The position numbers and the translations under genes are program-made. Of a stretch of DNA of 25,201 nucleotides, positions 1 through 7,496 are shown piece by piece. The notes beneath the pieces were generated by a model. The model was given only the letters and a program-made list of their open reading frames with translations, was not told where the DNA came from and made no database searches. Numbering within the stretch: the first letter of the stretch is position 1; each line of letters begins with the position of its first letter. The stretch is from Methylacidiphilum sp. GTDB lineage: Bacteria > Verrucomicrobiota > Verrucomicrobiia > CAIQCK01. Location: positions 1 through 25,201 of the forward strand of contig DYDC01000005.1 of NCBI GenBank assembly GCA_020718125.1. Reading direction: 5' to 3'.

Positions 1-54
1 ATGGCCGGCGCGCTGGGGCTGTTGCGGCGCATTCGCTCAATGCAAACGTCGTGA
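1..54 (+). other. possible 3' end of an upstream gene
   Basis: An open frame runs from the window edge to a TGA at 52-54. It could be the last 17 residues of a gene that begins outside the window. The other two forward frames also stay open for a similar distance, so the sequence does not settle which frame is coding, or whether any is. No family can be named from so short a tail. Confidence 0.15.
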
Positions 55-60
55 GATAGA

Positions 61-90
61 TTGATTTCCAGCCGGCTGCGCGTGTATTTT
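61..90 (+). promoter_or_regulatory. candidate sigma70-type promoter for the ACT-domain gene
   Basis: TTGATT at 61-66 and TATTTT at 85-90 are separated by 18 bases. This predicts a transcript start near 97, leaving a leader of about 40 bases that contains a strong ribosome binding site (AAGGAGG, 123-129). The region is more AT-rich than its surroundings. The match is by eye only. Confidence 0.4.
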
Positions 91-137
91 TGCGCCCGTC
101 ACAAGATCAATAAAACCATTTCAAGGAGGAATTGCTC

Positions 138-599
138 ATGACGATCAAAGTCAGCAAGATTCACGTGTGGGCGGCGGAGATTCACGATCAACCCGGCGGG
201 CTGGCGGGCGTGCTGGGGCCGTTGGGCGAGGCGGGCGCAAACCTCGAGTGTGTGATCGCGCGGCGCAACGCGGCCAGGCCCGGCGCCGGCTCGGTGTTTG
301 TCACGCCGTTGAAGGGCAGGAAGGTGATGGCGGCGGCAACGGCGGCCGGGTTCCGCGAAACCGGGAGGATTGTGACGCTGAAGGTGGAAGGCCCGAACGT
401 GGGCGGCCTCGGCGCGAAGATCACGGCGGCGGTCGGCGCGGCGGGTGTGAGCCTGCGCGGTTGTTCGGCGGCGGTGATCGGCAACAAGTTCGTTTGTTAC
501 ATCGGATTCGACGGCGATGACGACGCGAACCGGGCCGCGGCGGCCATCAAGAACATGGGCAAGAAGAAGCCGTCCTGTGGTTGCGCGTGCGGCTGCTGA
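138..599 (+). CDS. tandem ACT-domain protein with Cys-rich C-terminal tail
   Basis: The 153-residue protein appears to contain two ACT-like modules. The first is about residues 6-70 and includes the typical DQPGGLAGVLGPLGEAG loop. The second is about residues 78-140. ACT domains usually bind amino acids or other small ligands and regulate enzymes; no catalytic domain is attached here, so this is probably a free-standing ligand sensor. The final residues read PSCGCACGC, giving four cysteines in a CxCxCxC pattern that could bind a metal or form disulfides; this is not part of the ACT fold. The ATG at 138 is preferred over an in-frame TTG at 132 because AGGAGG at 124-129 lies 8 bases upstream of the ATG. 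The gene seems to have its own promoter. The ligand is unknown. Confidence 0.75.
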   Translation: MTIKVSKIHVWAAEIHDQPGGLAGVLGPLGEAGANLECVIARRNAARPGAGSVFVTPLKGRKVMAAATAAGFRETGRIVTLKVEGPNVGGLGAKITAAVGAAGVSLRGCSAAVIGNKFVCYIGFDGDDDANRAAAAIKNMGKKKPSCGCACGC

Positions 600-707
600 G
601 GCTTGGCGGGAAACGTTCACTGGAGCGCGCCGTCCGTTCCAGCGGCTGCGTCAGCGGTTCTCCGGCACGCCCGTGGCGGCGGGTGGCGGCAACGAAAGGG
701 AATACTC

Positions 708-2462
708 ATGATTGCATCCCCTGAACTCGTCTTGTTCGCCATCCAAGCCGGCCTGCGTCTCTATGGCGCCGCCCGGAAAGCGTATGTGGACGGCACGCGT
801 GACCGGTCGCTGGTGTTACCGCTGCCGCGCGCGCCGGGCGTGGGGTTCGATTCCGCCTACATGTGGTTCACAGACACGCCGCAGGGGCAAGACATCGCGC
901 AACGGCATACCCGGATTCAGAAGCTCCTCACCGCCTCGCCGCAGTCGGATGACGAGAAATCGGAACTGGTGGATCTCTACCTTGCCTTCCACGGCGACGC
1001 CGCCACCGAGGCGGGGCGCGGCCAGTTCTCCCGCGAGGAACTCGGCGCGTTGCTGACGATCCGGCAGTGGGCCAAAGGCGAGCCGGGCGCGTCTCCCTCG
1101 GCGCTGCAGCAGACAGCCGGCGCGCTGATCGAGGTGGCGGTGGATTACTTTGCCCAGGTGCCGGGCGCGATTTCCGCCAAACGGCCCGAAGGCCGCGCGT
1201 TGCTGGCGTTCCTGCGGGAAATAGACAGGATCAAGTTTGCCGAAATGCCGGCGCCCTCCGTCGCCGGCAACCTGTTGGTGGCGGTGCTTGACAGCGTGTC
1301 GGCCAACCCCGGCCTGATCAGCGGCGGGCAGAACGAAAAACTGTTCATCCAGAACACCACGCGCGCGATGGCGGCCGCGGCGAACGAGCATCTGAAGGAC
1401 GCGTCTTCAGAAAGGCAGGACGAGGCGGTCGTGTGGCTGCAAATCCTCAGTGGCGCCATCTTGAAAGGCGGGGCCGAAACGGTGCTGGCCAACCCGGTGC
1501 GGTTTCTGGGCGTGAAGCCCGGCGCGGAAACAGCCGTGGTGGCCGAAGTCGGCCGCACGATTGCGGATCTTCTGATCGGCCCGCAAGGAGCGGACTTCAC
1601 GCGGCTGCTGTCTGCGCATGGCGTGGACAAGCTGGTCAAGTCATCGCTGGACGCGGTGGCCAGGAACCCGGACATCCTGCGCCTGCACCACCAGGGGTTG
1701 AAGAACATCCTCATCGAACTGGCCCGGACGGTGTCAGGATTCCAGAAGCGGCTGTCACCGGACTTGTTGCCCCGGATAGCGCCGCTGGTGCTGCAGAAGA
1801 CCGCCGAGAACCTCGATCTCGTCTGGGGAAAGGATTCCTCCGACCCGAAGCAACATCTGCTCATTACAGCCGCCCGCTCATTGCTGACAGAGATCGCGCG
1901 GGCGCCCGCCAACGACCACCAGTGGCAGCCGGACTTTACCGCCGCGCAGGTGCTGGAAGTTGCAGAAACCGTGTTCGACGAGGTGATTGACAACCCGGCG
2001 TGGCTGGTCAAGGAAGCCGGCGAAGCCAACGACACACTGGGAGCGGCCATCGCGGCGATCCTGGCTTCGCTTCGCAAGTTGGACGGGCCAAAGCTCTCAC
2101 TGGCCACGGGCGTCGCCGTGTTGAAATCGGGCCTCCTGGCCGTATCGCGGCGGGCATCGTTCCTTCGGAAGACCGGAGACGGCCCCAACGCCGGCCGCGC
2201 GATCACAGTGGCGCTCGATGCCATTTTTCAGGCCATGTCCGGCGGCAGCGCCACATCGGAAGGCCAATGGCAGCTTGCGCGCAACTCCACCATCACCGCT
2301 GTTGTCGGGTTGGTTCTCGGCCAACTGGCACGACGCGGCGTCGAGACGCGACATTTGCAGGCATTGCGGGAGGCCCTCCAGGGCCTGTTGCAGCCTGACG
2401 GCACGTTGGACTTGGAGGCGTTCGGCAAACAACTGGCTGACAAACTCGATCGCGCTGTTTAA
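708..2462 (+). CDS. protein of unknown function with degenerate helical repeats
   Basis: I do not recognise a family for this 584-residue protein. It is rich in Ala and Leu and appears almost entirely alpha-helical. A unit of roughly 50-60 residues recurs, ending in a hydrophobic helix, then Asn-Pro and another hydrophobic turn: N200-P201, N262-P263, N320-P321 and N429-P430, with a weaker copy at N368 (AENLDLVWG) and probably another near residue 480 (LLAVSRRASFLRK). This suggests a solenoid or scaffold. No clear signal peptide is seen, although residues 4-20 are hydrophobic. The open frame extends upstream to 603, but the ATG at 708 follows AAAGGGA (694-700) and is the better start. Its stop overlaps the AAGGAGG of the lipoprotein gene that follows, so the two are probably cotranslated and may work together. 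Confidence 0.7.
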   Translation: MIASPELVLFAIQAGLRLYGAARKAYVDGTRDRSLVLPLPRAPGVGFDSAYMWFTDTPQGQDIAQRHTRIQKLLTASPQSDDEKSELVDLYLAFHGDAATEAGRGQFSREELGALLTIRQWAKGEPGASPSALQQTAGALIEVAVDYFAQVPGAISAKRPEGRALLAFLREIDRIKFAEMPAPSVAGNLLVAVLDSVSANPGLISGGQNEKLFIQNTTRAMAAAANEHLKDASSERQDEAVVWLQILSGAILKGGAETVLANPVRFLGVKPGAETAVVAEVGRTIADLLIGPQGADFTRLLSAHGVDKLVKSSLDAVARNPDILRLHHQGLKNILIELARTVSGFQKRLSPDLLPRIAPLVLQKTAENLDLVWGKDSSDPKQHLLITAARSLLTEIARAPANDHQWQPDFTAAQVLEVAETVFDEVIDNPAWLVKEAGEANDTLGAAIAAILASLRKLDGPKLSLATGVAVLKSGLLAVSRRASFLRKTGDGPNAGRAITVALDAIFQAMSGGSATSEGQWQLARNSTITAVVGLVLGQLARRGVETRHLQALREALQGLLQPDGTLDLEAFGKQLADKLDRAV

Positions 2463-2467
2463 GGAGG
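2461..2467 (+). promoter_or_regulatory. strong ribosome binding site overlapping the upstream stop codon
   Basis: AAGGAGG begins within the TAA stop (2460-2462) of the repeat protein gene and lies 4 bases before the ATG at 2472. It fixes the lipoprotein start and suggests that translation of the two genes is coupled. Confidence 0.7.
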
Positions 2468-2471
2468 TTCC

Positions 2472-3278
2472 ATGCACCCATCACTCCATCGGATCGTTTC
2501 CCCGGCTGTGCTGCTGGCGCTGCTGGCACTCACAGGCTGCGCCGCGCACCGCATCCGCGAGGCCCAGGACGCTTTCAGTCGCGCCGCCGCCCTGGAGAAT
2601 CGCGGGCTGGATGTCACCGCCCCAGCCCAGGCCGCGCTGCTGGACAACTCATCCGCTGCGGGTGATTACCGGCGCGCCTTGAGCCTCGTCAACGAATCGT
2701 TGGCCAAGTCGCGGGACAGACTGCAGCAGGACCAGCTTGAAGCGACCGCGCTGATGCTCAAAGCCCTGTGCCTCTGGCGGCTTGCCGATCTCGAAGACGA
2801 CCACGCCGCCGGCGAGCAACTGAGCCATGTGATTACCGCCATCCACGACCGTGCCAACTCCAACAAAGCGCCCCCATTGACGCTGGGCACGCGTGATCGC
2901 GTGTTGCTGGCGGCTCTGCCCGGCTTGCGCGACCACGACCGCGGTTTGCGGCAAGTCACCCGCGGGAAAGCCGGGGAGATGTTCTCCAGCGCCTTCAACA
3001 AGCTGGACAATTCCTTGAAGCAGGACGATGTCCCGGAGAACCATCCCGTCGTGATCTACATCCGGCTGGCGCAGCTCTCGGTCTGCCGCGCCTGGCAAGC
3101 CGCCATCTTCCGGTTCGTGAAAGACACCAGTGAAGCTGCGAAGGCATGTGCCGTGCCTCGCGGGAAATTCCGGGATGTGGTTGGCGCCTTGCGGCCTTGC
3201 TGGAAAACCAACGCCGCGCTCAAACGGCAACTTCAAGACCTTGATTTGGCGATGGGCGCGGGCAGCCAGTTCGACTGA
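2472..3278 (+). CDS. predicted outer-membrane or periplasmic lipoprotein of unknown function
   Basis: This 268-residue protein starts with a short hydrophobic signal ending in LLALTGC, a good lipobox with the lipidated cysteine at residue 23. After cleavage it would be anchored by lipid, most likely in the envelope. The mature part is mainly helical. Residues of about 55-115 (Leu/Ala-rich, with Y-R-R-A-L and L-C-L-W-R-L spacing) resemble TPR-like helical hairpins, but I cannot assign a family. Cysteines near the C-terminus (CRAW, KACAV, RPCW) might form disulfides. The gene follows the repeat protein with only 9 bases between stop and start, so they probably form a two-gene operon. Confidence 0.7.
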   Translation: MHPSLHRIVSPAVLLALLALTGCAAHRIREAQDAFSRAAALENRGLDVTAPAQAALLDNSSAAGDYRRALSLVNESLAKSRDRLQQDQLEATALMLKALCLWRLADLEDDHAAGEQLSHVITAIHDRANSNKAPPLTLGTRDRVLLAALPGLRDHDRGLRQVTRGKAGEMFSSAFNKLDNSLKQDDVPENHPVVIYIRLAQLSVCRAWQAAIFRFVKDTSEAAKACAVPRGKFRDVVGALRPCWKTNAALKRQLQDLDLAMGAGSQFD

Positions 3279-3296
3279 CGCTCTCTCGCGGCTTTC

Positions 3297-3900
3297 TTAC
3301 ACCGCGCCGTATTCGTTGTAGGCGGCCTCGCCGTGCTGGGAGAGGTCGAGGCCCGCCACCATCCCCGACGCGCAGCCGAGCACGCTGGGCTTGCCTTTCA
3401 ACAACCATTCCATCGCAGCCCACCCAAGCGCGGCGGCGGCGGCCGCAAAGCGCGTCGCGGCGAACGCGCCGCTGGCGAGGCTGCCGGCGTTGAAGCCGAA
3501 CCAGCCGACCCAGAGCAGGCCCGTGCCGATGAGGCTGAGCACGACGTTGTGGGGCATCATCGGCTCGCGCGGGTAACCGAGCCGTTTGCCGGGCAGAAGC
3601 GCAAAGACCCGCGCCGAGACGCCGGAACTGATGTGGACGACCGTGCCGCCGGCGAAGTCGAGGACGGGGATCTTGCCGCCGAGCGCCCGGTTGAAAAGGC
3701 CGCCCTTGCCCCAGACCACGTGGCAGAGCGGGAAATAAACGATCGTCGCCCACAGGACCATGAACACGACATAGCCGCTGAACTCGATGCGTTCGGCAAA
3801 CGCGCCGGTGATGAGCGCGGGCGTGATGATGGCGAACATCATCTGGAAGAGCATGAACGTCTGATGGGGGATGGTGGCGGCGTAGTCGGTGTTGGGCGCG
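3297..3900 (-). pseudogene. amt: ammonium transporter (Amt) remnant, N-terminus and C-terminal core lost
   Basis: Read on the minus strand, the frame from about 3898 down to the TAA at 3297-3299 matches the middle of an Amt/MEP transporter: FMLFQMMFAIITPALITGAFAER, DFAGGTVVHISSG, GWFGFNAGS, then GKPSVLGCASGMVAGL. The first twin histidine (in VVHI) is present. After GMVAGL (around 3345-3353) the frame passes directly into DLSQHGEAAYN, which resembles the cytoplasmic tail of Amt proteins. About 120-130 residues, with the last core helices and the second conserved histidine (the VHG motif), are therefore missing. About the first 100 residues (signal and early helices) are also absent; upstream sequence in this frame is not Amt-like. 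Full-length proteins are about 400 residues or more. The remnant cannot form the channel. An assembly collapse could mimic the internal deletion. Confidence 0.8.
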
Positions 3901-4065
3901 GTTTGTGCCTGCGAAGGCGAGGATGGGGTGTGTTTTGACCATTTGCCCTGAAGCGATTTGAGCGCCCCGGCCAAAACAGGGCGCATAGCCTCGCCCGTCC
4001 GCTTTCGCCAAGTTCCGCCAAGTTTCAATTTGCAAGCGCCATGCAGTCCGGTTAGTTGTCTGTCC

Positions 4066-4779
4066 GTGCCCGAACAACGCGCCAACGAAAATTGGGTCAA
4101 GGTCAACCTGGGGAGCGGCTTTCCCGGCCTGCCGGGCTGGCTGAACTACGACAACTCCCCGGTGATGCTCGCCGCGAAGTTTCCGCGGCTGCTGAAACTC
4201 GCCGTGCGTCTGCGCGTCCTGCCGCCGAAATGGCTGGAGGTGAAATGGCCGCCCATCATCCGCCACGATTGCCGCAAAGGAATCCCGCTCGCGGACAATT
4301 CGGTGGACTGCGTGTTCACGAGCCATTTCCTGGAGCACATCCGCCGGCCCGAGGCAGCGCGGGTGTTGAAGGAAAGCTTCCGCGTGTTGAAACCGGGCGG
4401 GCGCATCCGCGTGGTGGTGCCGGACGTGCGGAAGCTGATCGCCATCTACCAGTCGGGCCGGGTGGAGCCGGAATACGCCAGCCCGGCCGACGAAGCCGTC
4501 CCGTTCGGGCCGGCGGACTGGCTCAGCTCGCAGTTTGGTTCCGGCGAGGTGAACGTGTTGCGGAAGCTGCGGCTGGGGGACTGGTTGATCTACCTGCGCC
4601 GCCACCGGTGGATGTATGACCGCGAGAGCATGAGCCTGCTGCTGTCCCACGCGGGTTTCGTCGGGATCGAGGAAAGGAACCCGTTCCAGAGCGCGCTGCC
4701 GGACATAAACAAGCTGGACGTGCATCCGCGCGTCAGCCTCTATCTCGAAGCGCAGAAGCCGCCATTGTCCGGTCGTTGA
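4066..4779 (+). CDS. class I SAM-dependent methyltransferase (Methyltransf_11-like)
   Basis: This 237-residue protein (from the GTG at 4066) carries motif I as VKVNLGSG (residues 11-18), the acidic strand-2 region GWLNYDNSP, the FTSHFLEHI post-I segment and the LKPGGRIRVVVPD motif typical of small methyltransferases in polysaccharide and lipid biosynthesis loci. The C-terminal WMYDRESMSLLLSHAGF is also common in that group. It likely transfers a methyl group from SAM to a sugar or lipid; the substrate is not evident. The open frame continues to a TTG at 3958, but homology begins just after 4066 and the upstream part overlaps the antisense Amt region. No clear ribosome binding site is seen. 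The next genes downstream are on the same strand, suggesting an operon for surface-component synthesis. Confidence 0.75.
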   Translation: MPEQRANENWVKVNLGSGFPGLPGWLNYDNSPVMLAAKFPRLLKLAVRLRVLPPKWLEVKWPPIIRHDCRKGIPLADNSVDCVFTSHFLEHIRRPEAARVLKESFRVLKPGGRIRVVVPDVRKLIAIYQSGRVEPEYASPADEAVPFGPADWLSSQFGSGEVNVLRKLRLGDWLIYLRRHRWMYDRESMSLLLSHAGFVGIEERNPFQSALPDINKLDVHPRVSLYLEAQKPPLSGR

Positions 4780-4803
4780 AGGGCCGCGCGGCAAGCTCGC
4801 CAC

Positions 4804-4833
4804 TTGCCTTTTGCGGCGGGCTGGCGACATACT
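4804..4833 (+). promoter_or_regulatory. weak candidate promoter upstream of the YfhO-like pair
   Basis: TTGCCT at 4804-4809 and CATACT at 4828-4833 are 18 bases apart, similar in layout to the element before pheT. The -10 box is imperfect, and the gene may simply be read through from the methyltransferase gene. Confidence 0.25.
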
Positions 4834-4885
4834 GCGCGCCTTGTTTCGACCGGCGGGGTCATGGCTGTCCGTGTCCGACCCAGAA

Positions 4886-6259
4886 ATGGCAAAGAAAAGA
4901 AACAAACCTGAGTTTGAGCCGCGCGAACCCTCCTGGCCGTGGGCGCTGGCGCTGGTGGCGCTGGTGGCGCTGGTGTTTTGGAAGTGTTTCGCCTCCGACC
5001 AGTTGTTGATGGCCAACGACTCGCCGCTGAGCAACTTCGCGCGCGCGAAGCGGTTGTTGCCCGAAAATTTCATCGGGCACTGGGACTCCAACAACTGGCT
5101 GGGCTTGCCGAGCATGATGCAGGCGACGCCCGCCTTTTTCCTGCTCTGCCTGCTCCCGGCCGAAACGTTCGCGCGATGGATCTATCCGATTGAGATCGCG
5201 ATGTTCGCGGTGCTGGCGTTCTACTGGTTCCGGCGGATGGAACTGATCAACTTCGCCGCGTTTTTCGGCGCCATGGTCATGGCTTTCTGCGGCTCGTATT
5301 TCAGCTACATCCTGCCGGGGCACATCAGCAAGTTCGAGATGACCACCTTCGCGATGCTGGCGCTGCTGTGCGTGACGCGGGCCGCCGAGACGGCGCGATG
5401 GAGCGACTTCGCATGGTCCGGCGTCGCGCTGGGGCTGGTCATCGTGGCCGCGGTGGACCAGGGCGCGCTGATGGCGTTGTTGCTGACGGTCTGGTTTGCC
5501 TTCAGCGTGGCGCGCCGCTGGGCGCGCGCCGAGGAGCGGTTGCACCGCAACTGGGTGCTGGGATTCCTGTTGCTGGTGGCCACCAGCGGCGTCACGGCCC
5601 TGCCGATGTTGCGCGCGCTGGCTGGGGCGGGCCTGGCCACCGACATGCCCGGCGCCTCGGACGCTGGCGATTCGGGCGAGCGGGCCTGGAACTGGGCGAC
5701 GCAGTGGAGTTACCCGCCCAACGAGGTCGTGGACTTGTTCGCGCCGGGCTATCACGGCTGGAAAACCGGCGACCCGCGGGCCCCCTACTGGGGCGCGCTG
5801 GGCCGCGCCGCGGAGAATTACCAGTTCGAGTCGCCGGCCGGCCTGATCAAGAAGGTCAACAACCCGGGCATCGCCTCGCAGCTCCTCCAGTTCTGGAATT
5901 TCCGGCTCAACAGCGATTTCCACGGCAGCACGACGCTCGTGGCGATCCTGCTCGCGCTGGCGGTCCTGTTGGCGCGCAACGGCCAGCCTGCCGGCGCCGA
6001 CGACTGGCGCGCGCAGTGGCTCGCGCGCCGCCGGCCCGAACTCATCTTCTGGTTCGTCGTCGCTGCGTTCGCGTTGCTGACCAGTTTCGGCCGGCATTTC
6101 CCGCCGTTGTTTCAGTTGCTGCACTCGGTGCCGCCGTTCAACTCGATGCGCAACCCGAACAAGCTGACGGTCATCCTCACGCCCGCGCTGGCCGCGCTCG
6201 CCGCCATCGCCATGGACCGGCTGTGGCGCGAGACGGAGCCGGGGAAGGAGGCCTCATGA
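4886..6259 (+). CDS. YfhO-like multi-spanning membrane protein, N-terminal part of a split pair
   Basis: From the ATG at 4886 the protein has 457 residues. It has a first hydrophobic helix containing the ALV repeats, then many membrane segments (for example the stretches around AFFLLCLLPAETFARW, MFAVLAFYWF and WVLGFLLLVATSGVTALPML), consistent with a polytopic inner-membrane protein. The C-terminal PPFNSMRNPNKLTVIL resembles the conserved end of the YfhO core (GT-C-like fold; known members act in glycosylation of lipoteichoic acid or are linked to envelope lipids). Earlier in-frame starts exist (GTG 4871, TTG 4811) with no better ribosome binding site. The stop overlaps the next start as ATGA, and that next protein has the domain that normally follows in single-chain YfhO proteins. 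Confidence 0.7.
   Translation: MAKKRNKPEFEPREPSWPWALALVALVALVFWKCFASDQLLMANDSPLSNFARAKRLLPENFIGHWDSNNWLGLPSMMQATPAFFLLCLLPAETFARWIYPIEIAMFAVLAFYWFRRMELINFAAFFGAMVMAFCGSYFSYILPGHISKFEMTTFAMLALLCVTRAAETARWSDFAWSGVALGLVIVAAVDQGALMALLLTVWFAFSVARRWARAEERLHRNWVLGFLLLVATSGVTALPMLRALAGAGLATDMPGASDAGDSGERAWNWATQWSYPPNEVVDLFAPGYHGWKTGDPRAPYWGALGRAAENYQFESPAGLIKKVNNPGIASQLLQFWNFRLNSDFHGSTTLVAILLALAVLLARNGQPAGADDWRAQWLARRRPELIFWFVVAAFALLTSFGRHFPPLFQLLHSVPPFNSMRNPNKLTVILTPALAALAAIAMDRLWRETEPGKEAS
4949..4975 (+). repeat. three tandem 9-base repeats inside a transmembrane segment
   Basis: GCGCTGGTG occurs three times in a row without interruption and encodes Ala-Leu-Val three times in the first membrane helix of the YfhO-like protein. 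Copy-number slippage would lengthen or shorten the helix by three residues without shifting the frame. Confidence 0.85.
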
Positions 6260-7473
6260 ACCGCCTCGGCCGATACTTCCTCATCGCGTTCGGCGCAGTC
6301 CTCGCTGTCTCGTTGCTCTGGATGCTGCTGCTGGCGGTCAATATGGATGGCCGGACGAAGTTCTTTGCCGATGGCGGCTATGACGTGATCATCCCGCCGC
6401 ATCCGGAGACCGGCGCCAAGGCCTCGCAAACCATCCCGGCCCAGTCGAGCGGCGCGATGTTCAGCCTTTTCGTCTTCACGCTCCTGGCCGGCGGCGCCGT
6501 GCTGGTGTTGCTCCGGTTCAAAGGCTCAGCCCGGCCCGGCCTGCGCTACGGCTGCCTCGGCGCCCTCGCGCTGCTGCTCTATGTCGAGCAATGGCAGGCC
6601 AACAACCACTTCCTGGATTACTACTCGCCAGCCCAGCTCTACGCCGACCACCCTGTTTTCCAAAAACTGCGCGCCGCGCCCGGCCGGCCGCGCGTGGCAC
6701 TGTTGACGCGCGCCGGCTTCTACAACGCCTGGCTCAGTCTGTCGTTCCCTTATTACGACATTGACTCGGTGGACATCCCCGCCGCGTCGCGCCCGCCGGC
6801 CGACTACGTCGCCTTCTTCGGCGCGGTGGATCGAGTCCCGGCGCGCAAATGGGAACTCTGCTCCGTCCGCTACGTCCTTGGCCCGAAGGACCAGGGCCAG
6901 CAGTTGTTCCAGTCGCAGGGCGTGGACAAGCTCTCCAACGTCGCGATCGAGTTCGATTCACAATTCGGCAAGCAGGCCCTTTTCGAATACACGCGCGCCC
7001 TGCCGCGCGCCTCGATGCTGCACCGCTGGGAGACCTTTGCGGAGCCGGAAAAGGCGCTCGCCCGGCTCGTGGACCCGAAGTTCGATCCGCAGACCACCGT
7101 GGTGCTCACGCTGAAGAATGAACCGAAGCTCAAGGCGGATCCCAAGGCGCCCCCCACGACGCCCGTGGAGATCGCGAGCTTCGAGCAGACCCGCGTCGTC
7201 TTGCGCGCCAAGCCTCGCGCGGCGGGCATCCTGCTGTTCAACGACCGTTTCGATCCCGCCTGGAGCGTCACGGTGGATGGTTTCCCGGCGGAGATTCTCC
7301 GGGCCAACTACATCATGCGCGGCATCGCCCTGGAACCCGGCGACCACCTCATTGCCTTCCAATACAACGTCCCCACCAGCTCCAAGGTCATCACGTGGGG
7401 CGTGTGGGGAATGATCGTGATCGGCTTGATCGCCTCGGGCCTTGGTGCGCTGGGCCGCAGACGCCAGAAATAA
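6256..7473 (+). CDS. YfhO-like protein, C-terminal part of a split pair
   Basis: This 405-residue protein begins with a membrane helix (residues about 7-27), has a second near residues 75-95, a long soluble region and a final helix near residues 380-400. The soluble end (ILLFNDRFDPAWSVTVDG, then ILRANYIMRGIALEPGDHLIAFQYN) matches the extracytoplasmic domain at the C-terminus of YfhO-type proteins, where 'D.Y.pGW...vDG' is followed by 'N...rgv.lp.G.H.v.f.Y.P'. The ATG at 6256 overlaps the preceding TGA (ATGA), so translation is likely coupled, and the two proteins together would rebuild one YfhO-like unit. The reading frame is intact from the start codon, and the junction has a new start and a membrane helix, so this looks like a true two-gene organisation rather than a recent frameshift. 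Confidence 0.7.
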   Translation: MNRLGRYFLIAFGAVLAVSLLWMLLLAVNMDGRTKFFADGGYDVIIPPHPETGAKASQTIPAQSSGAMFSLFVFTLLAGGAVLVLLRFKGSARPGLRYGCLGALALLLYVEQWQANNHFLDYYSPAQLYADHPVFQKLRAAPGRPRVALLTRAGFYNAWLSLSFPYYDIDSVDIPAASRPPADYVAFFGAVDRVPARKWELCSVRYVLGPKDQGQQLFQSQGVDKLSNVAIEFDSQFGKQALFEYTRALPRASMLHRWETFAEPEKALARLVDPKFDPQTTVVLTLKNEPKLKADPKAPPTTPVEIASFEQTRVVLRAKPRAAGILLFNDRFDPAWSVTVDGFPAEILRANYIMRGIALEPGDHLIAFQYNVPTSSKVITWGVWGMIVIGLIASGLGALGRRRQK

Positions 7474-7496
7474 ACCGGTTCACCGCCCGCGCGTTC

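Noticed and set aside
3279..3296. Bidirectional terminator between the lipoprotein gene and the Amt remnant
   Set aside because: The 18-base gap shows no stable stem or T-run.
3333..3938. 201-residue open frame on the plus strand across the Amt remnant
   Set aside because: The minus-strand frame shows clear Amt motifs; this one is a low-complexity shadow rich in Arg, Gly and Glu, as expected in GC-rich DNA.
7395..7496. Longer N-terminus for the radical SAM protein
   Set aside because: It overlaps the end of the YfhO-like C-terminal gene in another frame and has no similarity to the family; the ATG at 7497 fits the conserved start.
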